Shown: positions 1 to 12,782 of the stretch, in pieces
Numbering within the stretch: the stretch's first letter is position 1
How the letters are laid out: every line of letters starts with the position of its first letter
Origin: Oreocharis arfaki
Lineage: Eukaryota; Chordata; Aves; Passeriformes; Paramythiidae
Assembly: GCA_013398015.1 (NCBI GenBank)
Contig: VZRR01010329.1
Span: forward strand, 248,001-312,000
Direction: 5' to 3'
Length of the DNA stretch: 64,000 nt
Program-made: the position numbers and the translations under genes
Notes under the pieces: model-generated
Databases searched by the model: none
The model's input: the letters and a program-made list of their open reading frames with translations, nothing else
Told to the model about the DNA's origin: nothing

Positions 1-1192
1 ATATTCTTAAAGCCAATTGGCCAAGCACAACCCGCATCCTTGTAGCCCAGTTCTCTTGCCTGAAGCACAGGGCAGCCACGCACAAATTGGGCAATGTCTG
101 GAGAAGGCAGTTTACACCACAGCCAAACCCGTGGCCAAGGCGGGCACACAATTTAGCTGTGCGGACACCTGCAGAACAGAACTGAGCCTTACCCTTCCCA
201 ATCAGTTAACCAGAACAGACAGTGCCTGCAGTCCACAGTATGGCCTCAGGCAACTGGGGAAAGCCCAGGTTTGGACAGATAAGACTAATGGCACCAATTC
301 TGGTTAGGTGGGTTTTGTGGCACTACAAGGCGTAATTATAAGAAAAACTGAATGGTTTGTTGTTTGTTTCTTAAACAATGGGGGGTTTTTTCATTGTTGA
401 TGATAAACTGGTGGTTTTCATGGGGGGTTTTTTGGTCCTTTTGTTAACAAGTATTTCCCCGTGTTCAAAAGTGTTATATTTCCACAGAAATGTCATAGCC
501 TCCACAAGGGGAATTACTGTTATTGACTAAACAGGGCTGGGATTTCAACAACCGTAATGGATGCTGTTGCTTTAAAATGCTAATTCTTCCCAGTGGGTGA
601 TTTCTTATGCAAGGTATATTTTTTTCCTATGAAAAGATCAATAATTTATTAAGCCATCTTCTTTGGGCAATAGCTTGGGGGCATATTCTGTAAAAATATT
701 GCCTTTTTCCACAAAAACTATAGAAATGCCAAAAACCTAACTAATGTTTTCTTTCTTCTAAGAGGTATTATACTTTTCAAAAAATCAAAACAAGACAAGC
801 AAAAGACAAGGAAACACAAAATAATTTCCATTACATTGCAAAATGGAAGTGAAAACCTCTCCAGGTATAAAGTCAGGCCTGATTTTGCAGTCTTTGGGTA
901 TGTGTACCACTGCTCAGTATAAACACAGAGAGAGCAACCAGGCAATGTATAAGAATAACAAGCACTGCTGATCGGGAGTAAATCTGGGAAACTGGCATGC
1001 AGTCTCTGAACCATTTAATTTCATCTCATGGACCTTAAAACTCCATTTTTAAGGAGGCTACAAACAAGGGCAAATAAGAGGACAATTGAGAGGCACCTTC
1101 TTTGTCTCTGTTAGAAACTGTCAGTGATGCAAATGAGTCTGTTAGAACAAAAAAGATTAATATTTGAATAATGGAGTAGGCTTTCACATTAC
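1..1192 (-). other. COLEC11: COLEC11 intron, 3' side of the first coding exon
   Basis: This lies downstream (minus strand) of the donor of the COLEC11 signal-peptide exon and should be intron. I looked for the next exon, which should encode Gly-X-Y collagen triplets, and found none, so it lies beyond the left edge. No repeat family was recognised here; open frames are short and carry no familiar motif. Confidence 0.6.
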
Positions 1193-1348
1193 CTTTGAGG
1201 CCTGGAACAAGAATCTGAACAGAGCAGGACTCCTCTGCAATGTGTTGAGGATATCCAGATCTTAGCAGTGACAGGACGGCAAGGCTAATTAGAGTCACCA
1301 AGAAAACCAGATCTCTCTTCATAATGAGCACTTACAGGTCACTGACTC
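1193..1348 (-). CDS. COLEC11: Collectin-11 (CL-K1), first coding exon only
   Basis: Partial gene. Collectin-11 is a secreted C-type lectin of the lectin complement pathway that binds sugars and works with MASP proteases; it also has a role in embryonic cell migration. The exon codes from ATG at 1322 to the donor after 1193 (130 nt, 43 codons plus one base, so the next Gly codon is split). It shows a short basic N-terminus, a hydrophobic signal-peptide core (LVFLVTLISLAVLSLL, residues 5-20), then the mature start with one Cys in SCSVQILVPGLKG, which matches mammalian COLEC11 just before its collagen domain. The acceptor (TTTAG) puts the exon start at 1348, leaving 26 nt of 5' UTR. The upstream GTG at 1331 is not a start. 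The collagen, neck and carbohydrate-recognition exons are off the left edge, and the 5' non-coding exon to the right was not found. Confidence 0.9.
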
Positions 1349-1701
1349 CTAAACAAAAGAATGAATAAACAGTTATAAGAATTCCAAAGGCTTTCAACAG
1401 TTCCTGAACACATGCAGCATCCTACTACAAACACAATATATATTTATGTGCCATAACCCACACAGCACGAGAAGCACATGTGCAGCTCCTCCAAGCAGGT
1501 TCCTCAGACACACATGAAACAGGCAGCAGCACATTTAGCAGGTTTTTCTGCTGTTAGACTGGATGAGATAAAGCTCAGGAGAAATTTAATTAAACAAGAA
1601 GGAGGTTAAGCAATGCCAATAATAGGCAATTCTGTGTTCATGATTTCTCATTGGAGGCACCAATCTGGAAAGGTGAAAGGAGAAAATACAGCATACAGGC
1701 T

Positions 1702-2321
1702 TAGAATCATAGAATTGCTTAGGCTGGAAAAGACCTCTAAAATCATCAACCAGCCATGAACCCAGGACTGCCAAGTCCACCACTAAGCCACGTCCCCGAG
1801 TGCCACATCTGCATATCTTTGAAATACGTCCAGGGATGGTGACTCAACCACTTCCCTGGGCAGCCTGTTCCACTGCTTGACAACTTTTTCCATGAAGCAA
1901 TTTTTCCTAATATCCAATCTAAACTCCCTCTGTCACAACTTGAGGCCACTTCTTCTTGTCCTATTTCTTGTAACCTGGGAAAAAAGACCATCTCCACCCT
2001 GGCTACAACCTCCTTTCAAGTAATTGTAAAGAGCGATAAGGTCTCCTTTTCTCCAGGCTAAACCCCAGTTCCCTCAAGCCACGCCTCACAGGACTTGTAG
2101 TCCAGACCCTTCACCAGGTCTGTTGCCCTTCGCTGGACATACTGCAGAACCACCACGTCCTTCTTGCAGTGAGGGGCCCAGAACTGGGCACAAGATTTGA
2201 GGTGGCCTCACCAGTGCCAAGTACAGGGGGACAATCACTGCCCTGGCCCTGCTGGCCACACTACTGCTGATGCAGGCCAGGATGCCACTGGCCTTCATGG
2301 CCACCTGGCCTTGCACTGAAA
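1702..2321 (-). mobile_element. CR1 LINE, 3' fragment
   Basis: The left edge carries the CR1 3' tail in reverse complement (AATCATAGAATT followed by GGCTGGAAAAGACCTCTAAA). Rightward it keeps reverse-complement CR1 3' sequence: the cluster of words around GCAGCCTGTTCCACTGC and TAATATCCAATCTAAACTCC, then the stretch rich in CCAGAACTGGGCAC. It is about 620 bp, 5'-truncated as is usual for CR1, and has no intact reading frame. Confidence 0.9.
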
Positions 2322-3854
2322 GTTGTTAGTACTAAGTTCCCACTTAGAAAGAGTGGATACGGCTCTAAAGAGGCAATTCAGTAACAGATGAGACCAACTC
2401 AAAGGCCTGAAACTTCACTTCTCATCTGCCTGAGCACTGGAATTATGCCCAGGCAAATTTTCTGACACAATTGCCCCCATGTAAGTTATTGAGGGTGGAA
2501 GGCAGGTAATATTTCACTGTATCATTCAATAAAGTTGCATCATAGTCTTCAATAACTCCTGAAGAGAATCACCTTTGAAACATATCCTAGTCTAAGCCGA
2601 CAAGTAAAATGCCTTGCCTGAAATTAGGCTGTGAAGAGATGTCTCAGAAAACAACTGAACGGAAATGGAGTTTGTGTGAAAGGACTGTCAAAATGCAGTA
2701 TTTAGGGGGCCTGTAAAAATACTTTGAAAAAAGTGTTATGTATGTATTTTTGATGTGTTTTTCCAGTCCATCTTTAACCAGAGCTCTGTACTACACAAAT
2801 AAACTGAAAGTCATAACAGGTTTTTTATTATCTTTTATAGGCACCATAAGGACATGTGCATTTTACATCTAGAGCAAGAAGACGGGGCTTTATTAATTTC
2901 CACTCCCTGAATCCCTTCAAAAATAAGTCAAGTAGGAGTAGGCACAGGTGTGGGACCAGTATGTGGGTCTGTATGCCTCAACATACTGGAGATCTAGGAG
3001 AGGAACTATTATTTTTGGGATGGCCTGAAGGTGTTAACTGACGTAACAGATGTCTTAGTAGCAAGGGCAAGTAGATGATTTTGGAGTTGGGGGAATAAAT
3101 TGTCCATCTGAATTATTGTCCAGTTTGTGCTTCCATTATCCCCTAGGAACCACAGCAAGGGGATCTGATGGGAGCAGATTTTTTCTCCTTCCTCATGTGT
3201 GGAGGGCATTGCATGAGTTACAGGCCAGGTCGCTCGTCATCACAACCCCCTTGCTATACCATCTGTTGCTACATCCACACTGCAGGACAGGGTGGCACCA
3301 CAATACACCCCTAAGTTCTTACTGATCATCCAGATCTGGTGCAAGGACTTGTATATGCTGTGAGGCCCTTTTGACCCAAATCTTTTCCTCAGGTTTCTTT
3401 CCAAAGGAGAGAGACCTGCAGCTAGAGGACCAAGCCTTAAAAGGTGGTGTCTATGCTTAGACCTGGGAAGAGCTCTTGGGTCAAGAAATCTTAATACAAT
3501 CATAGTCTAATGGGCTACAATGGGGCAGGAAACCCTAGGGAAAAGGTAATCCTGGGTAATGCTGGGTAATCCCCCCATGGGGCAAGGGAAGAACAGGGAC
3601 TATTTGAGAATTTCCACAACCTGCCATGCATTCCTATAGTGAGTCAGGCATAAACTACTTCATAGATAAGCTTTGTCAACCAGAAGGAATACCTAGGAGA
3701 ATGTGAAACTGCTGCTCAAATATTTCTGCCATGATAAGTTTTGTCACAATTGCAGCAATTATCACTCGAGGCTTCTCAAGGATACAGGGCAAAATTGACT
3801 TTTGCCACCCAAGGATGAGGAACAAGAGCTAGAAAAGGCACATCTAAAGCCATG
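2322..3854. other. Non-coding, no feature recognised
   Basis: This is either the upstream intron of COLEC11 or intergenic. No exon with splice sites, RNA gene or known repeat was recognised. The short sequence GGTAATGCTGGGTAATCC near 3550 is a local duplication. Confidence 0.5.
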
Positions 3855-4290
3855 CATGGACCTGTTAGAATGTGTCCAGAGGAGAGTTACAAAGATGATC
3901 AGAGGGCTGGACACCTCTCCCACAAAGACAGGCTGAGAGGGTTGTGGCTGTTCGGCCCGGAGAAAAGCAGTCTTAGGGGAAACATCATTGGGGCCTTACG
4001 ATACTTAAAATGGGCTTATTAAAAAAGAGAGAGAGCGTCTTTTTACACAGGCAGACAGTGATAGGGTAAGGGAGAATGACTTTAAACTGAAAGAGGAGAT
4101 ATTTATATTAGATAGAACAGGTTGCCCAGAGAAGTTATGGATGCCCCACTCCTGGAAGTGTTCAAGGCCAGATTTCACAGGACCCTGAGCAATCTAGTCT
4201 AGTAGAAGATGCCCTGCCCAAGGCAGGGGGGTTGGAATTAGAAGATCTTTAAGGTCTCTTCCAACCCAAGCCTTTCTGTGATTCTGTGAT
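3855..4290 (+). mobile_element. CR1 LINE, 3' fragment
   Basis: Sense-orientation CR1. It starts near the conserved GTCCAGAGGAG word, passes GCCCAGAGAAGTTATGGATGCCCC, and ends with CTCTTCCAACCC and the CR1 terminal repeats TTCTGTGATTCTGTGAT. It is about 435 bp, 5'-truncated, with scattered indels. Confidence 0.9.
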
Positions 4291-7200
4291 AAAGGTGGAC
4301 ATAGAGAACTGTAAAAATAAGGCAGGAAAAGGAAAAGTAATGGAAATTTGGATGCCATGGAGAAGCAGCAACCAGGCCAGCTCCCCAGGGCTCTGACAGA
4401 CAAAACCAGCAGGAAAACATTTGCTGAGTTGCTGAACTCTGCTTTTCTGGGCTACAGACTCCCTTGCCTATGCTCAGGGCCAGCCACAAGTACTAGAAAC
4501 CAGGTCAAGTCACCGGCCACTTTACAGCTCTTTTCTAAAGTTATGCAAAATATTTGACCACAGTCTTCAGATAGTTTTAAAGTATCGGTCTCTGTGAGAG
4601 CACTTTTCTCCAAAATATCCTCATGTACATTCTAAAATTACTTCAGAAACATTAGGCTTGAATCTGGCTACATCTCCCCAGAAGGAGATTCCTAACCCCA
4701 GGGAACAAGGCACCTGTCCACAGTGGACAGTCTTGCCTCTTTTTCCTGTCTCCGAATCACAAGTCAGCAAGCAAGAGGGAGCAACAAGAACTAGACAATA
4801 AGAAAGGTTGAGGAAAAGGATGTTTTTCCAGGTCTTCAAAAGTTTCTAAGGCCAGTCCTGGCATTTGAATAGTCAATGCTGGTTGACTGCAAAATGAAGG
4901 GGTCCCTGGCAGGAACATGATTTGCAATGCCAAATGAGGGACCAGCGCTCCCTTATGGAGGAAAGCAGTAGTGGTTGCCTCAGTCAGCCAGGAGGACATG
5001 CCTAGAAATCTCTTTCAGACACCTTCAGCAGCAGCCACCCTTGAGAGACAGGGTTTGCAGGCTGAGCAAAAGAGGATGTGGGTCCTACCTGCCTTAGCCT
5101 GCAGGACCCACAATACAGCCCAGGAGAACACCTGGTCACCAGCCAGCAGGACATCCCAGGCAGGATATCCCACCTTTTTTTTGTAGTGGGAACACTTCAG
5201 GATTCAGAAGATCAGACAAAAAGGCTTTCAAGTCAAGTGGTTCAGATACACAGCTGAAAGCCTGGAAATTGGGCAGTTTCAGCATGAGCACCTGGCAGAC
5301 TGGTGATAAGGATTCTTGACGGACAAATTGGAGAGCAGAATGAAATGGCCTGAGATGGAAGAAGAAATTGAAATTAGGAGGGTGCTCCAGTCTCTGCATT
5401 AGTGAATAAAAGGCAGCATTATCTCCTCTGTCTGCATTTTATGAGGATTCAGATGTATCCAGACTCCAACTGAAAGATCAAAGACTCCAGGTATGTTAAA
5501 TATTAATCTGCCTTTGCAAACTCTTATACAGCTCAGAGATGAGACAGACATCGAGCAGCAGAGAACTGTCAAGGCTGCTTCTTGGCTCTGCTCAGCAGCC
5601 ACGTATGAAGGATTTTCTGGGGAAAACAAAATCTCCAACAAAGCTTCAGCACATTCGTTGTTGTTGGGCTTACATGTCTCAGAGACAGAGGGGATACAAC
5701 TCCACCCTACCTCATGTTAGCTCAACTCACAGAGAAAATGGACTTGTTCTAGAAAAAGGAGCTTCTTTAGTGTCATTCAGGTAACAATACCAGATCCATA
5801 AGAATAGTCAGGGAAATTACCTTGGTCTGAGAAGAGCCACTAACAGAAGGAATCTCTGAAGAGGTTGCAGATTAATACTCTATAGAATCTGTGGCTGCAG
5901 TAAAGGGATACATTAGTAGTAGAAATCAAACCAAAAGCACTTTGGATATCACTTTCTCCATCTTTCCCTGCTTTCAAAAGAAACCTTTTCTGCATCTAAA
6001 ATTGCTTTCCATGATTTAAATAAGAGTTTGATCTCCAGGTATGTGCTACAGCAGTACCTTTCACTTTCAAATCTTAGAAAATTTCTTGCCTTTCTGACCT
6101 ACTTTCAAGCCCTTTCAGATGTAGATGCATAAAGTCATTCAAGAAAACTAAATCCCACCGAAACTGGTCCTCAGATAAAGGTGCCAGCCTGTTTTTTCGA
6201 ACACTGCTTTGGCCCCTGTATTTAAAGTATCTTCAGCATTGGTAAAACCAATGCCAGAGAGAAACCTAGAGCTGTTCAGCACTTGTAAAAGTATGAATAT
6301 TTTCTCACTGCCTATGCAGGGGTCAAAAGTGAAAGTTGTGGCCATTAATAGTGGTCATTAAATCAGTGAAAGCTGAAAATACTGAAAAAAATGAGGAGAA
6401 GGAAAAGGCAATACTTAAAATACTTTAAAAATAAAAATTAATTAAGTGTAAAATTTCTATTTCCATTAGAAATGAAAATATATCAATGCAACCAGTACAA
6501 TAATTTCAAAACAACTTTTGAGACCTCTCAGCTTTAGGAAATCTGCCTCAGTTGCCAAGGGAGAAGAGGTTTCTCAAGCCAAGCTTCAAATGACAAGTCC
6601 TTGAGAGGTCACTGGAGAATCCCAAAAGGCCCCACAGGCTTGCTCAGAACCGCTGCAGGACCAGCCAGGCCAGCTGGCACTCACTGAGTTCCCACACTTC
6701 CCCCCAGCTCTGGATGGAAAGCTTGGAGATCACTTCAGCCAGCTAATGCCTCATGCATGAAGTCCGTGTATCTGCCAGTGGCTGCTCCACAAGTGCCAGA
6801 GGCTAATTCCATGCTGTTATTTTGGACCTAAAAGAAACAACACAGATAATCTGCCAAGCTGAAACCAAACGGATGAAAAACGGAGAAGACAAATGATGCT
6901 CGCTGGCATTACTGCTCAGGCAGCCAACAGCTACACAGTAACTGTAATCCTCTGTATAATCCTATAGGGCTCGTCTTTGAGCTGTTTTTCTTTCACTGAG
7001 TAGTTTTCACGCTTACTACAATTTTTTTGTCTGTTTGTTTTGGCTGTTATTTTTTAAAACTGTACTTCATTCTCAGGTATCTGAGCTGAATTATCTATAT
7101 TCTGAATTGAGTATGCTTCTGGTACGGACACATAAATCTGCAGAGCCACAGCCACATTTGGTGAGTGACTTTCCCAAGCTGGTTTGAGTTAGCACTACAG

Positions 7201-10200
7201 ACACAGCAATAACTTTCAACAGTTTTCACTCCCCTTTCTTTTCAAGTCCTCATCATCCACATCTCAACACCTCCCTGGCAGAACTCTCTGGCAGCTTATG
7301 TATCCTCAAACACCCTGCAAAGCCTAAGCTGAATTCTAGGAGATGCAACACATGCCCACAAAATCATGCCCACGAAATAGCAGGCTGCGACAAAGACCTC
7401 ATGCTCTTTCAAGTATTTTGAATAGATAAAAGACCTAAAAAAATTAAATTAAGTCCCAGAGTTACCACCAGTGCCCAGCACAGACCAGGGATAGGTTTTG
7501 GGGGGAAGCAGAGAGAGGCAGAAGGGACAAGCCTCCAGCACTGTTGACACAAGCTGCTTTTCACGCCTTGGCCCAAGGAGTGGATCATTCCCTGGGGAAG
7601 ATGCCCTTCACACTGGAGATGAAACCTGTGTCACTGACCTCATCTTTCTCCATTACAGCCTTACTAATCTTCCTAACCTACAGATGTTTTGTGTAGCTAT
7701 ACTTTTACTTTATCTAAGCATTTTCTCATTTGTCCTCTCAGCTGTCTTGCACATTACTTTGGGTAATCAAACGTTTGCCATTTAGCTAGACTATAAAAAT
7801 AAGAATCAATTACTAAGAGGCTTAAACATTGGGTGATCATTATCATAACATTGCAATGTTCTCAAGTTAAATTCTACATGTTGATTTAAAGGTTAAAGTA
7901 ATGGACTTGAAAGACTAAAAAAAATCCCTCAATATTAATACTGTAGAAATGCAAAAATGAGAACGGTAACTGCTGTGGTTACCAAGTCTCTGTGAAATCT
8001 ATGGAGCGTGGACTAGCATAAAGCAGAGACATAACACATTTCAGCGCCTGATGACACTGAAGAACAGTGAGGTTTCTGTAGAGGACAAAAGAGTGAGTCT
8101 AAGCTGATGGGAAGCTAGCATTACCTAAAAACCAAACTGATAGGAAGTCCTTTGTTACTCCCCAAAGTACACTTAATTATGGCACAACAGAGCCATTTCC
8201 TCAGCCGATGTTTGTGGGGTGTAAGGTACTATTAGTTCATCAACATAGATGCCCTTATCAGATGTAGGTATAGTAGTCTCACTTTTCATCAAGAAGAATG
8301 TTTCTAAAAACTGGGACAAATTTCTTCCTGATGTTGTTCTGCGGAAGTCAATGAGTTCATATTAGAATTAACTTACTGTCATCTGTGCTGAAAATATAAA
8401 AACGAGGCTTCAGCAAGAGCGAGATGAAAGTAGTGCCAGAAAGGGGCAAGTTTGTTTTCAAAACTTTTAACTAGAAGGAGATGGGAGTGCCAAATCTTTC
8501 ACAATAGTTCTCTATGGATTTTTAGACAGTAGAAAATAACATTCAGGTAGATTTTTATCTTTATGTAAATTGGTGGTCAGAGGCAACTAGAAGTACTAAA
8601 CAGAATTTCTCGTGTGATGTTTTAATCAAAGTCCCTACTAGATTACAAGATCTCTTCTGCTTTCCGCTATGTTTTACAATAACAGTTTGTGACTTTGGGT
8701 GCCATCATTGTTATATGGCAGATCAAATTCTCAGTATTCTTAACCACCACCAAGAAAAAAAAAAAAGTACAGGGTTCTAATGTAGGTATCAGTTCTTCTA
8801 AAACCTGTGTCTAAAATGTCACACTTCATTCCCACTCCTATAAAACATTCACATGAGAACCTCACGCTATCCCCACACAGCTATCTGTAGGAAATAAAAA
8901 CCCATGGATTCACCAAGAATCAGTGAATGATGTGGAGAGTGCTCCAGGGCACACTTCTTTACGTGAATAAATACGTAACATGAACATACGCATTTGTAAT
9001 TTTATTTATGATGTTTTAAGGCATTGCTTCTCAGCCCTTGCCATCCATAGAGGCTTAGGACTAGCTGAAGAAGCTGGGATATCTGTGCAATTTTATGCCC
9101 ACTCAACCAACTTACACTTTGCAACAGGTTCTCACTCTTCAGGTGTTTGGAAGTTTTCCTAGGTGGGCCTGAGTTGTCTTCTTGAGGGCACTGGACAGGC
9201 TCAAAAGGCAAACTCACCCTGGGAGGGATTTGTCCCAGTCCTGCAGCTACATTCTTAGAGGCACAGAGGAGAGGCAGAAAAGTCTATCAAGGCCCCATCC
9301 AATGATCCCAGCCAGGCCAGCAGTGGCACCTGCCTTTTGCATAACAGAAATGTCACTCAAGTATTGATCCAAAAGGTGTGAAGTAACAGCTATGGAACAT
9401 CCTTAACTTAAAAGGATTGAAACCCACAGCTCCAGTTCCCCAGGAGAGTAATTGCTCACATTGGATGGACACATCAAGTGAAATGAGACTACACTCAGGC
9501 ATGCCACATTAAAGGATGAAAGGAAGCAGAGAGGAAGCCTGATGATGAAGCCAGCTCAATCCTAGTGGTAGGACACTAAACTAAAACTGGGTAACATGAG
9601 TGTTCTCCCTTTCCTGCTTTTTGTTTTTGTGTCCCACAATTGAGTCGTGTATAAAGACAGGGACAGCTCAGGAATATCCAGTCAGAAGACAAAATCTAGT
9701 CAAAGCAGTTATGAGGTTAGAGGAAGAATAAAGACAAGAGACAAGATATAGGATGGAAACTACTAGTGGGAGAAACCCATAGCAAAAGTGAAAACCCCCT
9801 TGACCAGGGGAAAGCAGCAGAGAAAGGACAAAGGAGCAATGGCACCATCCCAGAGGACAAGTGAACAGGAAGAAGGTTTGCTTTTGGTTGCCACAGTTTC
9901 ATACTCCTCATTGAGGAGAAAAAACAAGAAAGAGCAGAAACAGCTTTTGACCCCATTTTCTCACACATTAGGTAAGTGACAGCTACATTTGAAGGAGGTT
10001 CTACGAATAAAGGGAAGCCACTTGACTGCTGCCCATTTCTTCCCAACGCTGCTAGAATGACACCTCAAAAAGTGAACCACAAGACAGAGCACAGCTGCCA
10101 CTAGCAGATGCCTATTTATCAGGACAATTCTGCTTAGATCCAGAGCTCAAGCTAGCAGAGGCTGGTTACAAACAGACCCTTGGGTGGCATTTAACTGTTC

Positions 10201-10774
10201 TGGCTTAGGTGGTCAGTCTGAGAAAATCACCCTTAGCATCCTGTATAACCAAGTCAGAGACAGGCACCTTGGCACAGGGATTCATTTCATCCCAATACAG
10301 AACAGAACAGGAAATTGACTCTGGAGGTACCTATTCATTCCCCAGTATCACTAGTTCAGCCTTGCAGGTATGTAAAGTCAGGTGAGGGGTGTCCCACCAT
10401 TGCTAATTAGCTAAGTCAATATACAGGAGGGCTAACAGCAGCCTGGCTTCCTGCTGCAGTCACACATTTGCCTCCTCTTCTCTGTACAGTCACCAATGGC
10501 CAGTTGATCCCAGCTAGCACAGGCTGCTATGCCAGCAGTAAGCTATTCCTCTACTTGTAATGTTGTTTTTCAGTTGATTTAGTTCCTTGGTTCCTGGCGA
10601 GGATAAAATGGCCATAATTCCTGTGAAAAATTACACCAGCCAAGGAAAGAAATGCCCTTGGCAACAGCTGAGATGGCCTTCAGTGTGTTACAAAACTGTG
10701 CCCTTGCATGCCAGCAGCATACAGAAAACAGGAAGATCCATAAGTAAAAGAATTCAAGGGACTAAATTCACCAG
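4291..10774. other. Non-coding, no gene recognised
   Basis: I saw no exon, RNA gene or familiar repeat family in this 6.5 kb. There is an A-rich run at about 8755-8766. The longest open frames (about 80-110 codons) have no known motif, no splice context and no homology that I recognise. It may hold the long 5' intron of COLEC11 and its unseen first exon. Confidence 0.45.
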
Positions 10775-10917
10775 GGCAAAGAAAACCAAACCAAAGCCAA
10801 ACAAACAAAAAAAACCTGAAAGAAAAAACAACCCTCCCCCAAAAAACCTAAACAAATAAAAACAAAACAAAACAAACAAAAACCAAACCAAACCAACAAA
10901 CAAAACTCCCAAAAAGT
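10775..10917. repeat. A/C-rich low-complexity tract
   Basis: The + strand is nearly all A and C, built of degenerate AAACC, CAAA and AAAAC units. An open frame on either strand here gives only Lys/Pro/Asn- or Phe/Leu-rich composition and is not a gene. It may be the A-rich remnant of a retrotransposed tail, but no element body is recognisable to its left. Confidence 0.75.
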
Positions 10918-11261
10918 GACCCAGCAGATAATTAGAGTGGGAACATTCTAAGATATGGCAAAATACCAGGCTGCAATGGAAAATAATAACCAGCAAAAGA
11001 TAGGAAATATAATGACATCAGGCATTTTGTAATAGCATGCAAGGCACCAAGAGTTATGGAAAGGATCCAAGTGTGTTATCCTCAAATGACAGGGCTATAC
11101 TTCTTGGAATTATATCCTCAATATAACAAAACACTGTGGTACGTAAGCACAAATGATCAAAATCTTGCATTTGAACTGGGGCAGTGTCAATGCTATTTCA
11201 ACAAAAGGTTATTTTTGCTTTCAAACTGAGACTAACTAACACTCTGCATGGGATCCTAAAT

Positions 11262-11641
11262 GATTTTACCTGTGACTACATCAGTGGACAAAGCAAGGGC
11301 TACAGGTGTAATTTATCTGGTCTTGTGTAAAGCCTTTGACATGGTGCCCCACAACATCCTTCTCTCTAAACTGGAGAGAGATGGATTTGATGGGTGGAGT
11401 GTTAGATGGACAAGAAAGTGGCTGGACAATCACATCTTGAAGGTAGTAGTCAATGGCTCAGTGTCCCCATGGACATCAGTGACAAGTAGTGTCCCTCAGG
11501 AGTCCATGTTGGAAACAGTGTAATTAATACCATCATTAATGACATAGACAAACGGATCAGGTGCACCCTCAGCAAATTTGTAGATGACACCAAGCTGAGT
11601 GGTGCAGTGACACACCTGAAGGATGGGATGCCATCCAGAGG
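11262..11641 (+). mobile_element. CR1 LINE, reverse-transcriptase part, left of a nested LTR
   Basis: Translation shows a decayed CR1 reverse-transcriptase segment, including AFDMVPHNILLSKLERDGFD, then a WLDN-like and VVVNGS-like stretch, and after a frame break the FVDDTKLSG-like catalytic region (normally FADDTKL). Frame breaks and stops make it dead. It runs directly into the LTR at 11642. The same element resumes at 12187, so together they form one CR1 of about 975 bp interrupted by an insertion. Confidence 0.9.
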
Positions 11642-12186
11642 TGTTGGGGCGGTTGAGCTGGCAATGGTGGAAGCCAAGGAACCAAAAAGCCCTGGTGTAG
11701 GAGAGACCTCTCATTGGTGGGTTAGCTCCAAAATTTAAATATAGCTCCCCAATTCAGAGTACAAGGAAAAACTTCTTCTCCCATCAGCCAGTGTGGTTTT
11801 ATGCAGATTTGGCCTGTCTGGTTGGCCTACTGACCCTACGCCCCTTCCCTCTCCGCATTGGTGGTTGTTGTATCCCCCCCTGCCTTCTCCCCTCCCCGTA
11901 CCCTCAGATCATTGGTTACTGGTGCTCTGCTGGCCCCTGGCTTCCTCTCTGGACTGGTTCAGAATAAAGCCATTCCAGAATTCTATACGAAGAGCCCTCC
12001 GAACTCCTTGCCTCTGGTAACACATGAGCTATCCTAGCTTGAGTGTGGGCTTGTGTCTCGGTGCCTGCCAACAGCACGGGTATAAGAAGTCGACCTGTGA
12101 GGTGCCAGGCTGCACCGCCAGGGCGTACCCCTGCCCGGGAGGCTTTCGGGGCAACCTCAGTCACCCCACAACCACACCGCATTACA
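11642..12186 (+). mobile_element. Solo LTR (class I-like ERV) nested in CR1
   Basis: This 545-bp block starts TGTTGGGGCGG and ends GCATTACA, the canonical TG...CA of a retroviral LTR. The 4-bp sequence GAGG stands on both sides (11638-11641 and 12187-12190). Removing the block and one GAGG restores continuous CR1 sequence. A polyadenylation signal AATAAA is at 11963-11968 and an AT-rich TATA-like stretch lies near 11733, giving plus orientation. There is no internal region, so this is a solo LTR left by recombination. A 4-bp duplication is usual for class I (gammaretrovirus-like) ERVs; the class call is inference. Confidence 0.85.
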
Positions 12187-12782
12187 GAGGGACCTGGACA
12201 AGCTGAAGAAGGGGCCCATGTGAATCTCATGATGTTTAACAAGACCAAGGGCAAGGTGCTGCACCTGGGTCAGGGCAATCCCCGGTATCAGTCCAGGCTG
12301 GGGATGAACAGATCCAGAGCAGCCCTGCAGAGAAGNCCAGAGAAGGCCACCAAGATGATCGGAGAGATGGAGCACCTCTCCTACAAGGAAAGGCTGAGAT
12401 ATCTGGGATTCCTGGAGAAGGCTTCTGAGTCACCTAGTTGCAGCCTTCCAGGACCTGAAGGGAGCCTAAAAGAAAGATGTGGAAAGACTTTTTACAAGAA
12501 CATGTAGTGACAGGACTATAGTGAATGGGTTCAAACTGAGAGTAGGTTTAGATTAGATACTGGGAAGAAATTCTTTACTGTGAGGGTGGTGAGGCACTGG
12601 AGCAAGGCTGCCCAGAGAAGTTGTGGATGCCCCATCCCTGGAAGAGTTCATGGCCAGGCTGGATGAGTCTTTCAGCCACCTGGTCTAGTGGAAGATCTAT
12701 CCATCTTGCCCATGGCAGGGGGGTTGGAACTAGATGATTGTAAGGGTCCCTTCCAATCCAGGCCATTCTGTGATTCTGTAAT
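12187..12782 (+). mobile_element. CR1 LINE, 3' part, right of the nested LTR
   Basis: It continues the CR1 at 11262-11641: GAGGGACCTGGACAAGCTG follows directly from the left half. It runs through the conserved GTGCTGCACCTGGGTCAGGG and GCCCAGAGAAGTTGTGGATG words to the end with TTCCAATCCAGGCCATTCTG and TGATTCTGTA. A single undetermined base lies at 12336. No intact frame. Confidence 0.9.
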
